Assembly: GCA_007922305.1 (NCBI GenBank)
Contig: ML677333.1
Span: 12,008,502-12,072,501, forward strand
Length of the DNA: 64,000 bases
DNA from: Dermatemys mawii
Lineage: Eukaryota; Chordata; Testudines; Dermatemydidae
Reading direction: 5' to 3'
The notes under the pieces were generated by a model. The model searched no databases. It saw only the letters and a list, made by a program, of their open reading frames with translations, and was not told where the DNA came from. The translations under genes were made by a program, and so were the position numbers. Below are positions 34,750 to 47,171 of the stretch, piece after piece; the stretch's first letter is position 1, and each line of letters begins with the position of its first letter.

Positions 34750-36720
34750 TGTCAAAGACTGCTCACTAACCTTACTGTTTTTCCCTGAAATCTTTTTCAT
34801 TTGCCCATTCAGTATAAACTGTCGAGATCTATCAGTCCTCCATCCAGCTGGTAACTCTTAATACACATCAGCATGTCCAAATGATCTACTTATAAACAAT
34901 TCCATAGTTTGTTTTTTAGAGTGTTCATTAAGCTAAAGCCACGCTCACAGACTGCACTTGATTCTAGGAATGGTCATCCAACATCAACCAACTTTGCAAG
35001 ATCCTGAAACTGTTCATTTTGGTAACCAAAAGTCACCATATCGGGGAAACTTGAAACCAGTTGGCTTTTGATTCTTTCGGCTACTGCAAACTTGAAGTCA
35101 TTGTACTGACTGGCTATAACAATCTCTTCAGCAAGAAAGTCTTTGTATTTTGAACATAGGGATCTGACCTGATGAATTCCAAAATTAAAGTCACACTTAG
35201 CTATTGCTGCACAATCAAAAGGGGGGACCACTCCTGGACTTCATCCTCTGGAAACCTGTCTGCCAAATGTGCACACAAGATGTTTATTAAAGTTATTATG
35301 GAAATGGTATCAATTTCGTTAGTTTCTTGAGAGCTCATATCCGAGAGTCTTAACTTTGTCACTCCATAAGACTGAATGTCCAAGGTACCTCGGGCAAAGT
35401 GAAATGCCTCAAGAGGTATAAAGCCCCATTTCTGGAGCAGCATGGATAGTGAAGCCAGCTCTGACAAAATATCATTCAAAACTTCTAATGTTATTCGGTA
35501 TTCCATGGTATTCAGCTTTTTGTGGCAGTGTTTAGAAACTGTATCAGTATCTTTGTCTTGCTCAAATATTCCATAAGAGGATCATTGTTGTGAATAATTG
35601 CTCAAAGTGCAAAGTGCCTAGATAACCAGCACACTTCATTGAATGGCCTGAAAGCCACTGACTCACATTCAGAAGCATCCACTGTTTCCTGAAATTTGCA
35701 TTTTCTCCTGGATAACCGACAGAACACAATGTAGACAGTTCTCATTAAGGTTTTGATGTCTCTTATCAGCTTGACCTCTTTCCATGCATCGGAAATCCCC
35801 AAGTCTTCCCAGTGTACAATGCAATGTTGCTGGACTAAGTGTGGAATATCACTTTTCAGCTGAGCCGCCACGCCATTGAGTTTGGCCAACATCACGTAGG
35901 CACCATCAGATGTGAACATCACCATTTTCATTAGATCAAGTTGGTGGGTTTTTTATAAAACTCTTTGATTACAGATACTTTTGAAACAGCATCACATTCT
36001 TGCAATCGTAACAGTCCACCAAATGAAGTTTTATAGTCTGCAGAATTTATGGATCTATATTTAAAGTAGAGTATCAAGTTGTCTGTTAATGGATATATCA
36101 GTGCTTTCATCAACAGCTAGAGTATGAAACATTGCCCATGCTATTTCATGCACAAGGTCATTTTGGACACGCAGTTGATAATTTCGAGAAATTCAAAAGC
36201 ATTTTGAATTTTTACTTCTCCAGCACTTACTTTTCCATATGGTCATTAATATCCTGAACAGAAAGCATTGAGTTGTTCATTTTAATAGCCAACAACACAT
36301 TGCCAATAAGTACCTTGATTTCTTCTGGGTTTGAGTGCTTGCGTTCAAAATTGATTTGCCTCCTCTGCCTTTCAGCTGGACTTTCAAGAATCATGCTAAG
36401 CAATCCGCTCCATGAGGAAGGGTTCTTGTTTCTAAGTCCTGTTACACCATCTATATGAGACTTATTTGACAGATGACACTTAAGAAATCCAACTTCCATA
36501 TATCATTCCACATTCTTCCTCTTGAAAATTCTCCCAGAGCTCTGGCATCTCAACAATATACACAAACCACTCCATTGTCCTCATCATATGTGAATATTTC
36601 ATGAAGTTTAACGGGCTTTATACTATATGACTTTGGTGTAATCGTCTCTGTAGTCTCATCCAGCCATCCAGATTTAAATGAAGTCGCTATTCTTTTACGC
36701 TTTAGACAGTGACATTTTGG
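34750..36720 (-). pseudogene. hAT transposase pseudogene (ZNF862-like group)
   Basis: Minus-strand pieces, in order from the N-terminus: lysine-rich start with SFKSGWLDETTE near 36690; WNDIWKLDFL (about 36510), the end of a TTF-type zinc-finger segment; ERQRRQINFERKHS (36227-36499 frame); the RNase H-like core with FTSDGA (about 35920), where the Asp of TSDGA is the expected catalytic residue, then HCIVH, DAWKEV, LRTVY and CWLSRHFAL; LAEEIVIASQYNDFKFA (34974-35231 frame); and the C-terminal dimerisation motif CERGFSLMN at about 34950. The order matches hAT transposases of the group that gave rise to vertebrate ZNF862-like proteins. At least four open frames (60-109 codons) are separated by stops and frame changes, so no protein is made. 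The protein would have cut and rejoined DNA at the terminal repeats found at both ends of this element. Confidence 0.85.
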
Positions 36721-37260
36721 GATTGATTTTTTACCAGACTGGTTTATTTAAAATTAATACTTTTATTATATGGCTACTATTTCAATGCGCTTAACAGGGT
36801 GACTCGACAAAAGGGCAAATGGGAGATTATTCCGATCAGGATACTGGAAGTTTGTCCATAGCTCCAATCATGTCCATGTATCTGAAGCAAAAAAGGTGAG
36901 AAAACGGTAAAATATCATGAGTAAATGTACAAAGTCCAATGCCTTTGAAAGATTTCAGTCATGAAGACAACACTTACCTTTGTTCATTTCTGGGAAATTT
37001 TTGCAGTTCCTTAGCAACTACGTCCAGGCATTTTGACTTATTCACACATACTTGAGTTTGTACACAGCCAAATGAACAGACTACAAGGAGATGTGCGGGT
37101 CCCCTCCCTCCCTGGCCATCCTGATGTGATCAACATTCCACATTCAAAATGCTGGTGGGGAGGGGTACGATTCATTGCCCTCCTTCCCCCCCTTGCCAGC
37201 AAGTTGAATCTGGCTGTGTTGATAGATGGCGGGCGATAGATGTCAAAAGTCATCTGTAAA

Positions 37261-37960
37261 TAGGGTGACCGGATCGCAAGAGTGAAATATCAGGACACGG
37301 TGGGTGAGTGGGGAGAAGGAGGGGAAGAGCCACACAGCTCCCCTGTTCTGCACCCCCTGAACCCACTATGCCCAGAGCCCCCCACAAACCCCCCACATCT
37401 GACACAAATGCACAGTGCTGTGCACACCATCACCCCTGCCCAGAGCTCCCACAGCCCCACCATAGCTTCCCAGCACCCCACACAGAACCCCCCACTCGCT
37501 AGTTTCCCAAGACACACAGATTTATCCTCCCTCCTTCCCAGAGCCCTTCCGCACAGCCCCACCACCACAACTACACAATGCCCAATGCAGACCCCCACTG
37601 CCCAGTGCCCTGACACACACAGATCTCCCCGACTACCCAGCACCCCCCCAACAGGCCCCCACTGCCTAACACCCCCCACTTACCTCCCAGACACTCACTC
37701 CATTATACCCTGCCCCCTTCCCTGGCCGTACTCACCAGCCCTGCTGGGAGGTCTCTGGCTCCTAGGGTCAGAGCAGCAAGGGGCGGGTCTCCACTCTCCA
37801 TGCGCTATGTCTGCCATAAGTGTAAGCTCCGTAGCTCCCACTGGCCAGGAAAAGCACCAATGGGAGCTGCCGAAGCCATAGAGGGGGGTTTGCAGGTGTT
37901 GGCAGCATGCAGGGACTCTAGGGCCAAGCAGGCTCTTAGGGTCGGATCTGGTCAGGTTGG
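37261..37960. mobile_element. Partial TAGGGTGACC-family element nested in the hAT copy
   Basis: TAGGGTGACCGGATCGCAAG followed by 'gtgaaatatcaggacacggtg' matches the left end of the element at 49590. The expected GGTCACCCTA right end is not found. The next 650 bp are C-rich ('cacccc', 'cccccac') and then 'gctcccactggcc...ccaatgggagctgcc', a palindrome common in reptile hAT MITEs. The 129-199 codon frames here are low-complexity and not genes. Confidence 0.5.
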
Positions 37961-38225
37961 GTCGGGGGGGGGTGCAAGAATATTTTGTGCCCTAGGTGAA
38001 AATTCCACTTTGCGCTCTCCCTCATGCCCCCCCACAAGCGGGACACGGGCATGGAGCCCTCATGTGCTACCGTCCCGCCTCCCCAGTGGGACATGGGCAA
38101 GGAGCCCAGTGTGTGGTTGTGACGCAAGACAAATATGCACGTGGTGTTTCCCTGTGTGCGTGGGGTTTAGAATCTGTGTGTGCGTGCATGCACACACACA
38201 GCTTAGAGGGAACAGTGGCAAAGAA

Positions 38226-39020
38226 TGTTTTGCCCATTGTCCAATGCCAACAGTAGAATCAGGATATGTAAGAGAGCACGGAATGTAATGATCAGCTCAC
38301 TGGTCACGTAAGGTTTGTGCACAAATAAGCATCAAAAAGCAACACCTAAGAAATACTAATCTATTCATGCTCTGGTCTCTGAGTTCATGTGTTATCCCTT
38401 TATTCATTTCAAGGTAAAATACCAAAATCAATTATTCTTTCAGCAAAACATACCAGAGCTGTGAAAACTTCTATTGATTAATCCAGAAATTACCTGATAA
38501 CTGAAAGCATTTGTTTAGAGAAACCTGTAATTTTACTGATGGGCTCTCGCGAGGCACTGAGAGCCAAGAGGGTTCAGTTGAGGTGACACAGTAAATGCAG
38601 AAACATGCCGCATTAAAGCTGCATAGAATTTCAACTCACATATTTAGCTTCAAGGATAATAACTGTGAACTCCAAGGCCAGCTTTCCTTAGAGGGAACTA
38701 ATGAGTTTTTGCAGGGCCTTGGAACATCCTGTACCTGCCGATGAACTCTGAGTTAAACTAAGCAGGAAGGAAAGTAACTGTCATCTTTCCTGTAGTCTTT
38801 CAGTTACAAAGTTATATGCTATTTTATGAGAAGTCATGTTAGAACTAGAGAGTCCTTTAGAGTTCTATGATTATGAGACACTGGACCAGAGTCTCATTTT
38901 ACACAGATGTAAAATGGAGTTATTTCAGCTTTAAAGTGAGTTGGGCCTTCTTTCTCTGTTGTTTTTCTTCGCCCCCCACCCCCATGCAGTGAATTTCAAA
39001 TGCATAATGTTTATTACTAG
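38226..39020. other. Unassigned DNA
   Basis: CTCTCGCGAG lies at 38544-38553. 38884-38955 ('gaccagagtctcattttacacagatgtaaaatggagttat') is probably a shortened MITE. No gene is seen. Confidence 0.4.
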
Positions 39021-39260
39021 AGCTGGGGAAAAAATTTAGCTGCAACAGTTTTCCATCAAAAAATGCATTTCTCAGGAACATGCCAATTTTGATGAAATTT
39101 TCAATGGGAAGAAGTCAAAACATTTAAATTCATTTTGTTTTGACTGTGAATATAGAGAGTCTGTATTTTATATAACATACACATTGAAATGAATCAATAT
39201 TATTGAAACAAAACATTTGGATGGTTCTGAAGCAGATTATTTTTGTTCCATGGGAAATTC
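39021..39260. repeat. AT-rich dispersed repeat ('agagctgg...aaaatttt')
   Basis: Begins TAGAGCTGGGGAAAAAATTT and continues with 'ttttgatgaaattttcaatggg' and 'attttgttttgactg'. Similar text occurs near 16250, 29760, 42111 and 43480. The class is not clear to me. Confidence 0.45.
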
Positions 39261-40369
39261 TGGTTTATGACCTGTTCTTTTAACTGTGACTCTCACAGAC
39301 TCTGCTAAGGCTACAGTGGGGTTCTGAAGATGTACAGTGATTCAAGGTATACATCTGATATGAAAACACAAACTGTATCGTGACCTGGTTGGTAGCCATC
39401 ACATACTTATACTTACTTTGCATGGGGGAGAAAGTGCACGATGGGGCTGTATTTTTCATATACAGATAAAATCCATTGTCATTGCTGTGGTCCTTTTTCA
39501 GGCAAGGCTTTCATTTACTTTATTGAGTGTTCAGCCTTCACAGAGTGCCAATCTGTGGCATTTATCCACTGTCCCAGGAAAGTGACAATGTGGATGTACC
39601 ATTCAATGGGCAACTTGGAGAAAGATTCTGCTTCAGAGCTGTGCTACTTTAGAGAATGGAAGGACTGGTAACTGAAATGATGGGATTGCACAAGGATGCA
39701 GTGTGTCCACATTAGCCATGATGTTTCAGCTGTACAGATCCTTGAAGTGGTGGCTTCCAAGGCATTTTAAAAAGCTTTCTGTAGGAAGGCCCACTAGAAT
39801 GTGGAGGGGAAAGGTCAAATGTGATAGTTCCCTGGGAAACTCCCACATATCTCTGGGAACTGGCACCACTTCAAAGTCCTCAAAACACAGACCAGGATGA
39901 CAGTTCAGCCCTTACTTGGCGAGCAAAGCTTCAGCCGGAACTTTTGAAAAGTAGTTGCAAGGCACGTGAGGTGGCTGTGGCAAAACAATGGAGGATGTTC
40001 TGGCAGGATATACAGAGAGCAAGACAGGTTCATGGCGGTATTGTTCCAACTGTAACACACCTTCCACTCCTTAGGTAGCCAGATCCATGTAGTGCTCGAG
40101 GATGATATCTACCAAGTGGATGCCATATTTCAGTTTTGACCATAATCACAGACTGGTGAGCCTAAGTTGTTGTCAAGACCTGAGGTGAGTAGCAATGGCT
40201 GCATAACTTTAAAATGAGAAAGGAGGCTTTCTTGTACCTCTGTGTTAAAATAGGCCAGACTAATGAGATGACAGCTCCAATGACATGGAATGAAGAGAGG
40301 TGATTACCTGGTGGAAGCTGGCTGTTCTTGGTACATTCTGGCACCAGTTTGAGAAGTCAATGTGGAAGC
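39261..40369. other. Unassigned; possibly the 5' part of a Harbinger relic
   Basis: Frames of 65-85 codons follow one another at 39441, 39703 and 39821 on the plus strand. I recognise no domain in them. Their position just before the Harbinger transposase relic makes a shared origin possible. Confidence 0.3.
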
Positions 40370-40655
40370 TATTGTCTTGGAAGTGTGCATGGCTATACAT
40401 CATCTATTGCAACAGTATGTGATCAAGATGTCATATGTGCCAGAGGTTTTAAACAACAGGGTTACATGAACTGTGTAGAACTTATTGACGGACACACCCC
40501 TTCCACAAACAACCCCAAGAGCACATGAAGGCATAAGGGTACAACTAAATGACCATGCAAGCCTTCGTGATCTACTTCAACCTACTTCAACATGTACCTA
40601 GTATATCCAGGCAAAGCACATGATGCCAGAATTCTAAAAAAGTCTAGAAATTTCA
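40370..40655 (+). pseudogene. PIF/Harbinger transposase fragment
   Basis: Plus-strand pieces match the central catalytic part of HARBI1-like transposases: VCMAIHHLL at about 40385-40410, GYMNCVELIDGHTP at about 40460-40505 (family form ...CVGAIDGTHIP, the Asp being the first catalytic residue), and after a stop and frame change YPGKAHDARILKKS at about 40595-40645 (family form GWPGKVHDARV, with the second catalytic Asp). A residue is missing from the IDGTH motif and stops separate the pieces. The third catalytic region and the C-terminus are not found. Such an enzyme would have mobilised elements with 3-bp duplications, the type seen at 4491 and 13659, but no match in ends can be shown. Confidence 0.75.
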
Positions 40656-42110
40656 AGAGCAGAGGGGACCTCTATTTACACTAAACAATGTGTACATTAA
40701 CAGTGTCTCCATCATCACTGCATACCTACTTTACCATAGCTCACTGAATCATACCTAGATTATACAAACCCACAGAAATGCCAGTTCAGCTATATGTTCA
40801 CTATGGGTCTGAAATATGGATATTTAACCACTGCAGCAGCTGAGCAAGATAGTGTTTTTAGTTTTCCTTCAAAAGCTGAAGAAAACTATGTTTGATCATC
40901 GGCTTTCAGTCAACCCAAGGGGAAAAACAAGAAAGATCCTAATGTTTCTTAGACGTGAATTAATATGAAATGAAGATTACTGGTATCTTCATTTTGAAAC
41001 AGCCAACTCTTAACGATTATGTAAAAGATGAGGAACAGCTTATGATGTTAAATGTGGGTTAGAATAAAAAACAGAAAACTACACAGATTGAAGAAGTATT
41101 TGTTGCCTAGGTTTTATCAGCTTTTAAATAAACAAACATAAGAGAAGGCATGTCATGAAAATATAATCAATTTCATAAACGTTGTTCAGTTTTAAAAATG
41201 TAGGCTTATAAAATAGCAACACACACTTCTCATTTATAAAATTATAATACACGCTAGCCCAAATTTCTAAAAGGCCTTTTCAAGCAGACTTCCATCTAAC
41301 AACATTATCTGGAAAGTATATGGTCACAGATTTAAAGCATTAAGAGTACATTCTCTTTCCTACTTGGAATAAATTTATGTGATAACCTCCTGTGTTTTCT
41401 TGAGGGTAATCAGTGATTTCTCCTATCACCATTCTTCACACTAAATTATCATTTTGCAGTAGCCTTTTTGATTTATTACTTAAACTTCCCCATTTAAAAT
41501 ATTACTAGTCTTATGTATGTACTGGGAATAAGGTATTAGTTCAAGAGTGAGAAATCAGAGACTCAGTACCAGAATTGTAACTGAAGCATGCTGTGCAGCA
41601 CTGAATAGTTTGTTATTTAAAATTTTCCCATATAATTACATCCAGTTATGTTAAAAATGCATATACAAAGGATTGAATGCCCTTTTCAGTCTAGTCTCTA
41701 TTAAGCAAATAGGGGCTTGCAGGTTTCCAGGCCAGGCTGACTTAGTGGTGTCTCTCACACTGAGGCCTTTCTATGATGCCCAATCACATCTGTTCTCCCA
41801 TAAGTCCCACAATACCTACACCCAGGTGTAATTTCTGGCCCTACACACAGTTCCTGGGGCTTTTTCTCTTCATCTGACTTCCCTGCAGCTTCTGATTGGC
41901 CAAGTGTCTGCTGCTGCCCAGGAGTGCCCAGTCACTTCCTGGTCAGGGTCCTTCCTCCTACCTGGTCAGGAGAAAGGGTTACAGTGGGAAGGGTTGGTGA
42001 AAAATGAAGTCCCCTGCTTAGCAGGTTGATCATATGATATTGTAACACCTGGGATATCCAAAGGAATGAGGCCAGACCACATTTTGTGGAAATCTAACAC
42101 ACTGTAATTA
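40656..42110. other. Unassigned AT-rich DNA
   Basis: About 40780-40880 weakly recalls the C-terminal region of a LINE reverse transcriptase but is not callable. 41690-41960 is G+C-richer and of unknown origin. No gene. Confidence 0.4.
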
Positions 42111-43665
42111 GAACTGAGCAAAATTCAGAATTTCCATCCCATGAACAATTCTGATATTTCAACATGTCTTTTCATCCTGAAATCGGATGAAAAGTTGAAA
42201 TTTCCAAATTTTCTGTCAAAAAGAAATTCCAAAAAATATCTATTCGGAAATGTCAAAATGTTTTGTTTTGAGACTTCCAGTTGAAATGAAAATCACAACA
42301 TACAGGCTGCTTAGCTGTTTTAACTCTGTTTTCTAGAATGCATGCAAAAGGGCAGCCCAAAGGCTATGAAACAATGAAGGTTACCCCCTTGTGTTGTAAT
42401 CCTTAAAGATGGCTTTTGCACAGTCACACTGCAACATTTCTGAAATCAAAATGCTTTAGGAAATTTCAACATTAAACTATATTTCCTTTTGACGATATAT
42501 TGCCTTATCGGAGTTACCATGTGGGATCCTGATGCACTCTCAATCCCTTATGGGCCTGGCTCCCACAATGCACCCAACAGTTGTGTGACTTCCATGATGC
42601 ACTGTGTAGTTCAGTCAGAGTGAAATCAGAACATTGCTATATAGGCTTCCGTCCCAAAAAAAAGATTTGGAATGTATGTGCACTACTTCTGGTAAGTGAT
42701 AGCACTGGAATGACTGGAATGCCATTACAGATCCCCCAAAATATGCCAGAACAGCATTCCAGAGTGTCCCTGTGTCTTGTGGAAGATGTCCTCCAGAGAG
42801 CCTCGTTCATTGGAGAGAATAGGGACCAGAACTACAACCCATAAGACAACGCATTAGGAGGAGCATTACCAGCAGATCAAGGGAAGTGATTATTCCCCTC
42901 TATTCAGCACTGGTGAGGCCACATCTGAAGTATTGTGTCCAGTTTTGGACCCCCCACTACAGAAAGGATGTGGACAAATTGGAGGGAGTCCAGTGAAGGG
43001 CAATGAAAATGATTAGGGGACTGAGGCACATGACTTACAAGGAGACGCTGAGGGAACTGGGGTTATTTAGTCTGCAGAAGAGAAGAGTGAGGGGGGATAT
43101 GATAGCAGCCTTCAACTACCTACCTGAAGGGGGGTTCCAAAGAGGATGGAGCTTAGCCGTTCTGAGTAGCGGCAAATGACAGAACAAGGAGCATTGGTCT
43201 AAAGTTGCAGTGGGAGAAGTCTAGGTTGGATATTATGAAACACTATTTCACTAGGAGGATGGTGAAGCACTGGAATGGGTTACCTAGGGAGGTGGTGGAA
43301 TCTCCATCCTTAGAGGTTTTTAGGGCCTGGCTTGACAAAGCCCTGGCTGGGATGATTTAGTTGGTGTTGGTCCTGCTTTGAACAGCGGGCTGGACTAGAT
43401 GACCTCCTGAGGTTTCTTCCAACCCTAATCTTCTATGATTCTAATGGGCCACAAAAGAAGAATGAAGTAGAATATTTTGAAACAAAATATGTCAGGTCTG
43501 TTCAAAAAGAAAATATTCTGATTTGGGTCAAACAAATCGATTGCTCAGACAAATGAAATATTTCATGTCAGTTTTCCTAAGAGAAAATTGAATTTTTGAG
43601 GGGAAAAAAATCAAAACTTTCCCATGTGGAAATTGAATTTTCCATCAGAAAATTATCCCAATGGG
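42111..43665. repeat. AT-rich dispersed repeat interrupted by CR1
   Basis: The left part (42111 to about 42845: 'gaactgagcaaaattcagaatttcc...aattttctgtcaaaaag', later 'ccatgatgcactgtgtagttcag') and the right part (about 43445-43665: 'attttgaaacaaaatatg...ggaaattgaattttccatc') read as one repeat split by the CR1 copy. 'ggcctggctcccacaatgc' and 'gatgcac..gtagttcag' are typical of that family in reptiles. Ends are approximate. Confidence 0.45.
42846..43443 (+). mobile_element. CR1 LINE fragment with reverse-transcriptase C-terminus
   Basis: In-frame pieces [38 protein letters not shown] and [18 protein letters not shown] are the end of the CR1 ORF2 protein (thumb region and C-terminus). The 3' UTR follows, ending in ACTAGATGACCTCCTGAGGT and a TTCTATGATTCTA tail. 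A stop after EGVQ and later frameshifts kill the frame. It is 5'-truncated, lacking the endonuclease and catalytic reverse-transcriptase core. Confidence 0.92.
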
Positions 43666-46299
43666 AACGCTACTTTTAATGCAGTAAGAGTCCTAACAGC
43701 ACCTTTCTCCCTTAGAGCTTGCAAAAAGCAGCACCACTCACCAAAAGAAGACTATTTGTTTCAATCCTATTCCCCCAGCCTACCTTAAACCACACTCACC
43801 TGCCACTCTGCTGAAGGGGGAAGAGTAGCCCATTACAATGTGCTTGAAACCACTATACACAAACACTGTAAATGGGTGGTCTGCTTTTTTAAGGGCCCGA
43901 GGTAAGCCCTATTTGATTGTTAGGCACAGTAGGAAAGCAAGGTCAGATGTAAACTGTGAAGGGCAGAGAAAGGAGCTACAGGAGAGAGGCTGGTGCCTGA
44001 GATTGGCCTTGGAGCAGATAGAGGGGTGCAGAGTGAAAAGCCTTTGGGTCCCTAGAGTCTGTGCTGGACAGGGAAATAGTTTTGTTTGTGTTGCTTTGTG
44101 AGTGTTTTATATTGACGAACCATGCCCTGAAGGAAGGACCTGAAGGAGATCGGAGCTTGGGGCTTAATCTTCCCTGGGCTGGGGAAAAAAGCCAGCAAGC
44201 CGACTTCCAGCAGCAATTATTACAGTTCCAATACTGCTGTTTTTCTTAGACCTGCAGTAACTTTATTCTTTATTCACATTTCATCTTTTCCATTTCTTGT
44301 TCATTTATCAAATCACAGTTATTTTTTTAACCTGAATCTGTATTTGTGTGTCCTAAAAAATGCATCTAAAAAAAGACATTTTTGGGAATCTTCGTACAAC
44401 ACCTGTGCAGAAACAGCTGGTAACGAAATACTCATGTAGGCATCACTCAAATATCTAGAGGTAATCTGAAAGGGCAGGGAGGGAGAATTTGTAATCCTAT
44501 TAAGGACAGCTTTTGATGGGTGACATGGTTAAAGGTAGCAGAATCTGGATCTAAAATTAGTTGGGCTCTAAATGGTGGAAGAATCTGTCTGTAAAACAGT
44601 AAGTGTTTTATCTCCTGCTTTTTTCCCCATATTAGAAATTCCATTTGTTTTTCTGTCACCAAAGGTGAAAATGTGAAGAGCTGCAGATGTACAGGTATTG
44701 AATAGGAATGCCATTCATTAAAATTCAGGTAACAAAAACTGACCTACCTACAATTTCTTTCATGAATGTGGAAGATAGAACTAATTCTAGGACAAAATTT
44801 ATATCTATCAAAAAATTCTCTTCGCTTATCTATTTGACTATACACGATAATCTCTCAGAGGAATAAAGACACATTCAATGTCATTCGAAAATATCTTTTG
44901 CCTAGAGACATCTGTTCCAGTTACAGCATAACAAAGCCCAGAAAATTTGATTTTTTTTCTCACTATCAAGCTGATCAAAATACAGTTGGAAGTGACTGCA
45001 GGTGACACAATACATTTCAATAATGAATGTCCACAGGCACCAAAAGATATTAAATTAGGATGAGGAAAAGCAAGAAAATAGAAACACTTTGCTGAAGTAA
45101 TTTATCTCCTACTGCTACTTTCATTCTTTATATAGCGAACAGAGTTGTGATTCTGATGCCTATATATGAAACTGATACCATCTATGACTCAAAGGCACTA
45201 ATGAATGACTCACCAGTACAGAGAATAACTATCAAAGGGTCACTCTGGGACTGAAGGTTCCTTTCAGGAAACAGAAGGAATAGAAATTAATATCAGTTCC
45301 TGCCTTTTAGTATAATACTTTCAACTGCTAAATGGAATTTTTAAATGTTAGTTTTACATGGAAATAAATTATTAAAATACAGATAATCAATGAGTAAGAA
45401 ACTTGTTATTAATTTCTGAGTAGTAGCTTTAGCATTAAAAGTGTAGGACTTTTAGATTTTACCTCTGAAAGTCCTTGCATTTCAATCATGCTTTGACAGT
45501 ACTGTTGGATATTAATACAAACAAATGACCATCTGTATTAAACATGTAAGGAGATATATAATGGACTGTATCACTTCAGTTGCATTGCTCAACAATATAT
45601 TGGCTCTAAAAGCAAAAAAAAAAAAACAACCCCAAACCCCCCCACCTTCCTACTATTGCACAGGTATTTTTAACAATTATGCAGGTAAAAATGTCTGTTT
45701 ATAGTTATTTTAATTTAAAAAGACATATGGGGACAAAAAGTTGTCAGAGGTTATAGACTTGGAAGTCAATGTGAAAAAAGTAGATCTGTTTTGTTAGTAA
45801 GATGGTGATACTGAAGGAAGAGATGACAAATGTACTATCTCCAAATGTGTCCAGGAGCAGAGGAAACATGCTAAGTATGTGTTAGGTTTGGTGTAAGTGT
45901 GATGGCTGGAGTACTGGGGAGAATCAGCAGTGGAGAATTAACCCTGGAATTCCTGGAGATGAGAGAGATGGGGCTGAGGGGTGTCAAAGAAAGAATGGAA
46001 AGAAAGAAAGAAAGATTGGGTGGATACCCCAGAAGGGGGCAGATGAGTGGGTGGGGAGAGGATGTAATACAAAAGGAACTGACCTGATGATCAAAAAGAG
46101 AGAACATGGCTAGTGAGAGATCTGAGAAGGTGCAGCTCTTGGTAAAGACAAGGCCAAAGGCACAATCCATATAGCAGGTGAGAGAGTGGTCCGAAGCTGA
46201 AGATCAGAGGTAAAGATTAGAGGGAGGAAATGAGAGTCACCTGAGGGTGCGATAGTCACCTTTGTGGAAGTTGACCTCAACAGGGAGGAGCCTGGGGGA
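43666..46299. other. Unassigned DNA
   Basis: 43690-44230 is of mixed composition and could be an unrecognised LTR ('tttgtttgtgttgctttgtgagtg'). 44240-45600 is AT-rich without repeats. An A run followed by C-rich text lies at 45612-45650, and a short (GAAA)n at 45998-46014. Opposing frames at 45871-46352 are not supported. Confidence 0.4.
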
Positions 46300-46362
46300 T
46301 GCTCTGCAAGGAGATAATCTCTGACATAGTAGATCTCTTCTAGCTCTAACATATGTGATTTG
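46300..46362 (+). mobile_element. Probable CR1 3' tail
   Basis: 'aggagataatctctgacat' then 'agatctcttctagctctaac' and 'atatgtgatttgat' follow the CR1 3' end pattern. Only about 60 bp are recognisable. Confidence 0.5.
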
Positions 46363-47171
46363 ATACAGCCCTATTACTATTACAGCACATAAATGGATAA
46401 ATAAAGTAACCCTGTAATATAGTACAGAAACGCTCCAGCTTCAATCGTCATCAAAGAATAAAAGTTTTCTCTCACTCATCATCTCTCACTGTTGCCCTAC
46501 TAGGTTGAAATTGCTGATCCTTCAAAGTAAGCAGGACAGTGTGTGCAGAAGTCTGAAAATACGAAGAAAGTACAATGGAATTTTAGTATAAAAAGTGGAC
46601 ATTCTACCAAAGGCACAGGTTCCTGACTCAAGAAATGTTTATCTCCTGCTTTAGAACAATAAAGAATAATGGAGAGGCATGACATGTTGGAAATACTTTC
46701 ATGCTTCTGTCAGTGTAGTCAGTATTATTATTGCTCCAAATATAAATCAACTTGCTGAAATACTGTAAAGTGGCCCAGTGTTTTGAGAATGAAGCGACTA
46801 GTCCCCTTTTGCAGGAATCATTTTTAAATCTACACGTATGGAAATAATGTATGTCTGCTGCACATAGGTGTCAAGAGTTTACTGTAGTTAGTAATTCTCT
46901 TGGGGCTGACATCACCTACTGTTTTGGCCTGTGAGTCTCTGAGATGGGAGATGGGGAATTTATAAACTGAGAGCATGAAGTCTGAACACACACAACCCAG
47001 CATATTTTCTAGCCCACCATTTAAAATGAAATTGGCAACATTCCCTGTTGATTTTTTTCTTACTTCACCTTTCAACGTACATAAGGGATTCAGAAATGTG
47101 CTGCAAAAGGTCAGAACTAAGAAAGGAAAGCTTTGTGAGGGAGGCAGAAGACTGGGAGTTCAGAGAACTGG
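46363..47171. other. Unassigned AT-rich DNA
   Basis: No gene or repeat recognised. Frames of 60-81 codons on both strands are not supported. Confidence 0.45.

Larger units (their letters stand above)
34434..38217 (-). mobile_element. Complete hAT DNA transposon, decayed
   Basis: The left end CAATCTTCCCTCTAA and the inverted right end (reading CACTGTTCCCTCTAA) agree at 13 of 15 bases. The flanks GCAAAGAG (34426-34433) and GCAAAGAA (38218-38225) form an 8-bp target duplication with one change. CA..T ends and 8-bp duplications are hAT hallmarks. Inside, on the minus strand, is a hAT transposase pseudogene (about 34750-36720), preceded by about 1.5 kb of non-coding DNA holding a further repeat at 37261. 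Length (3784 bp) suits a once-autonomous copy. Stops and frameshifts show it has been dead for a long time. Confidence 0.88.

Noticed and set aside
37282..37881. 199-codon plus-strand frame with an opposing 129-codon frame
   Set aside because: It is rich in Pro, Thr, Ser and His from C-rich low-complexity DNA inside a transposon; no domain and no codon pattern supports it.
40780..40880. Possible LINE reverse-transcriptase C-terminus (YGSE-like string)
   Set aside because: Too short and too broken to separate from chance.
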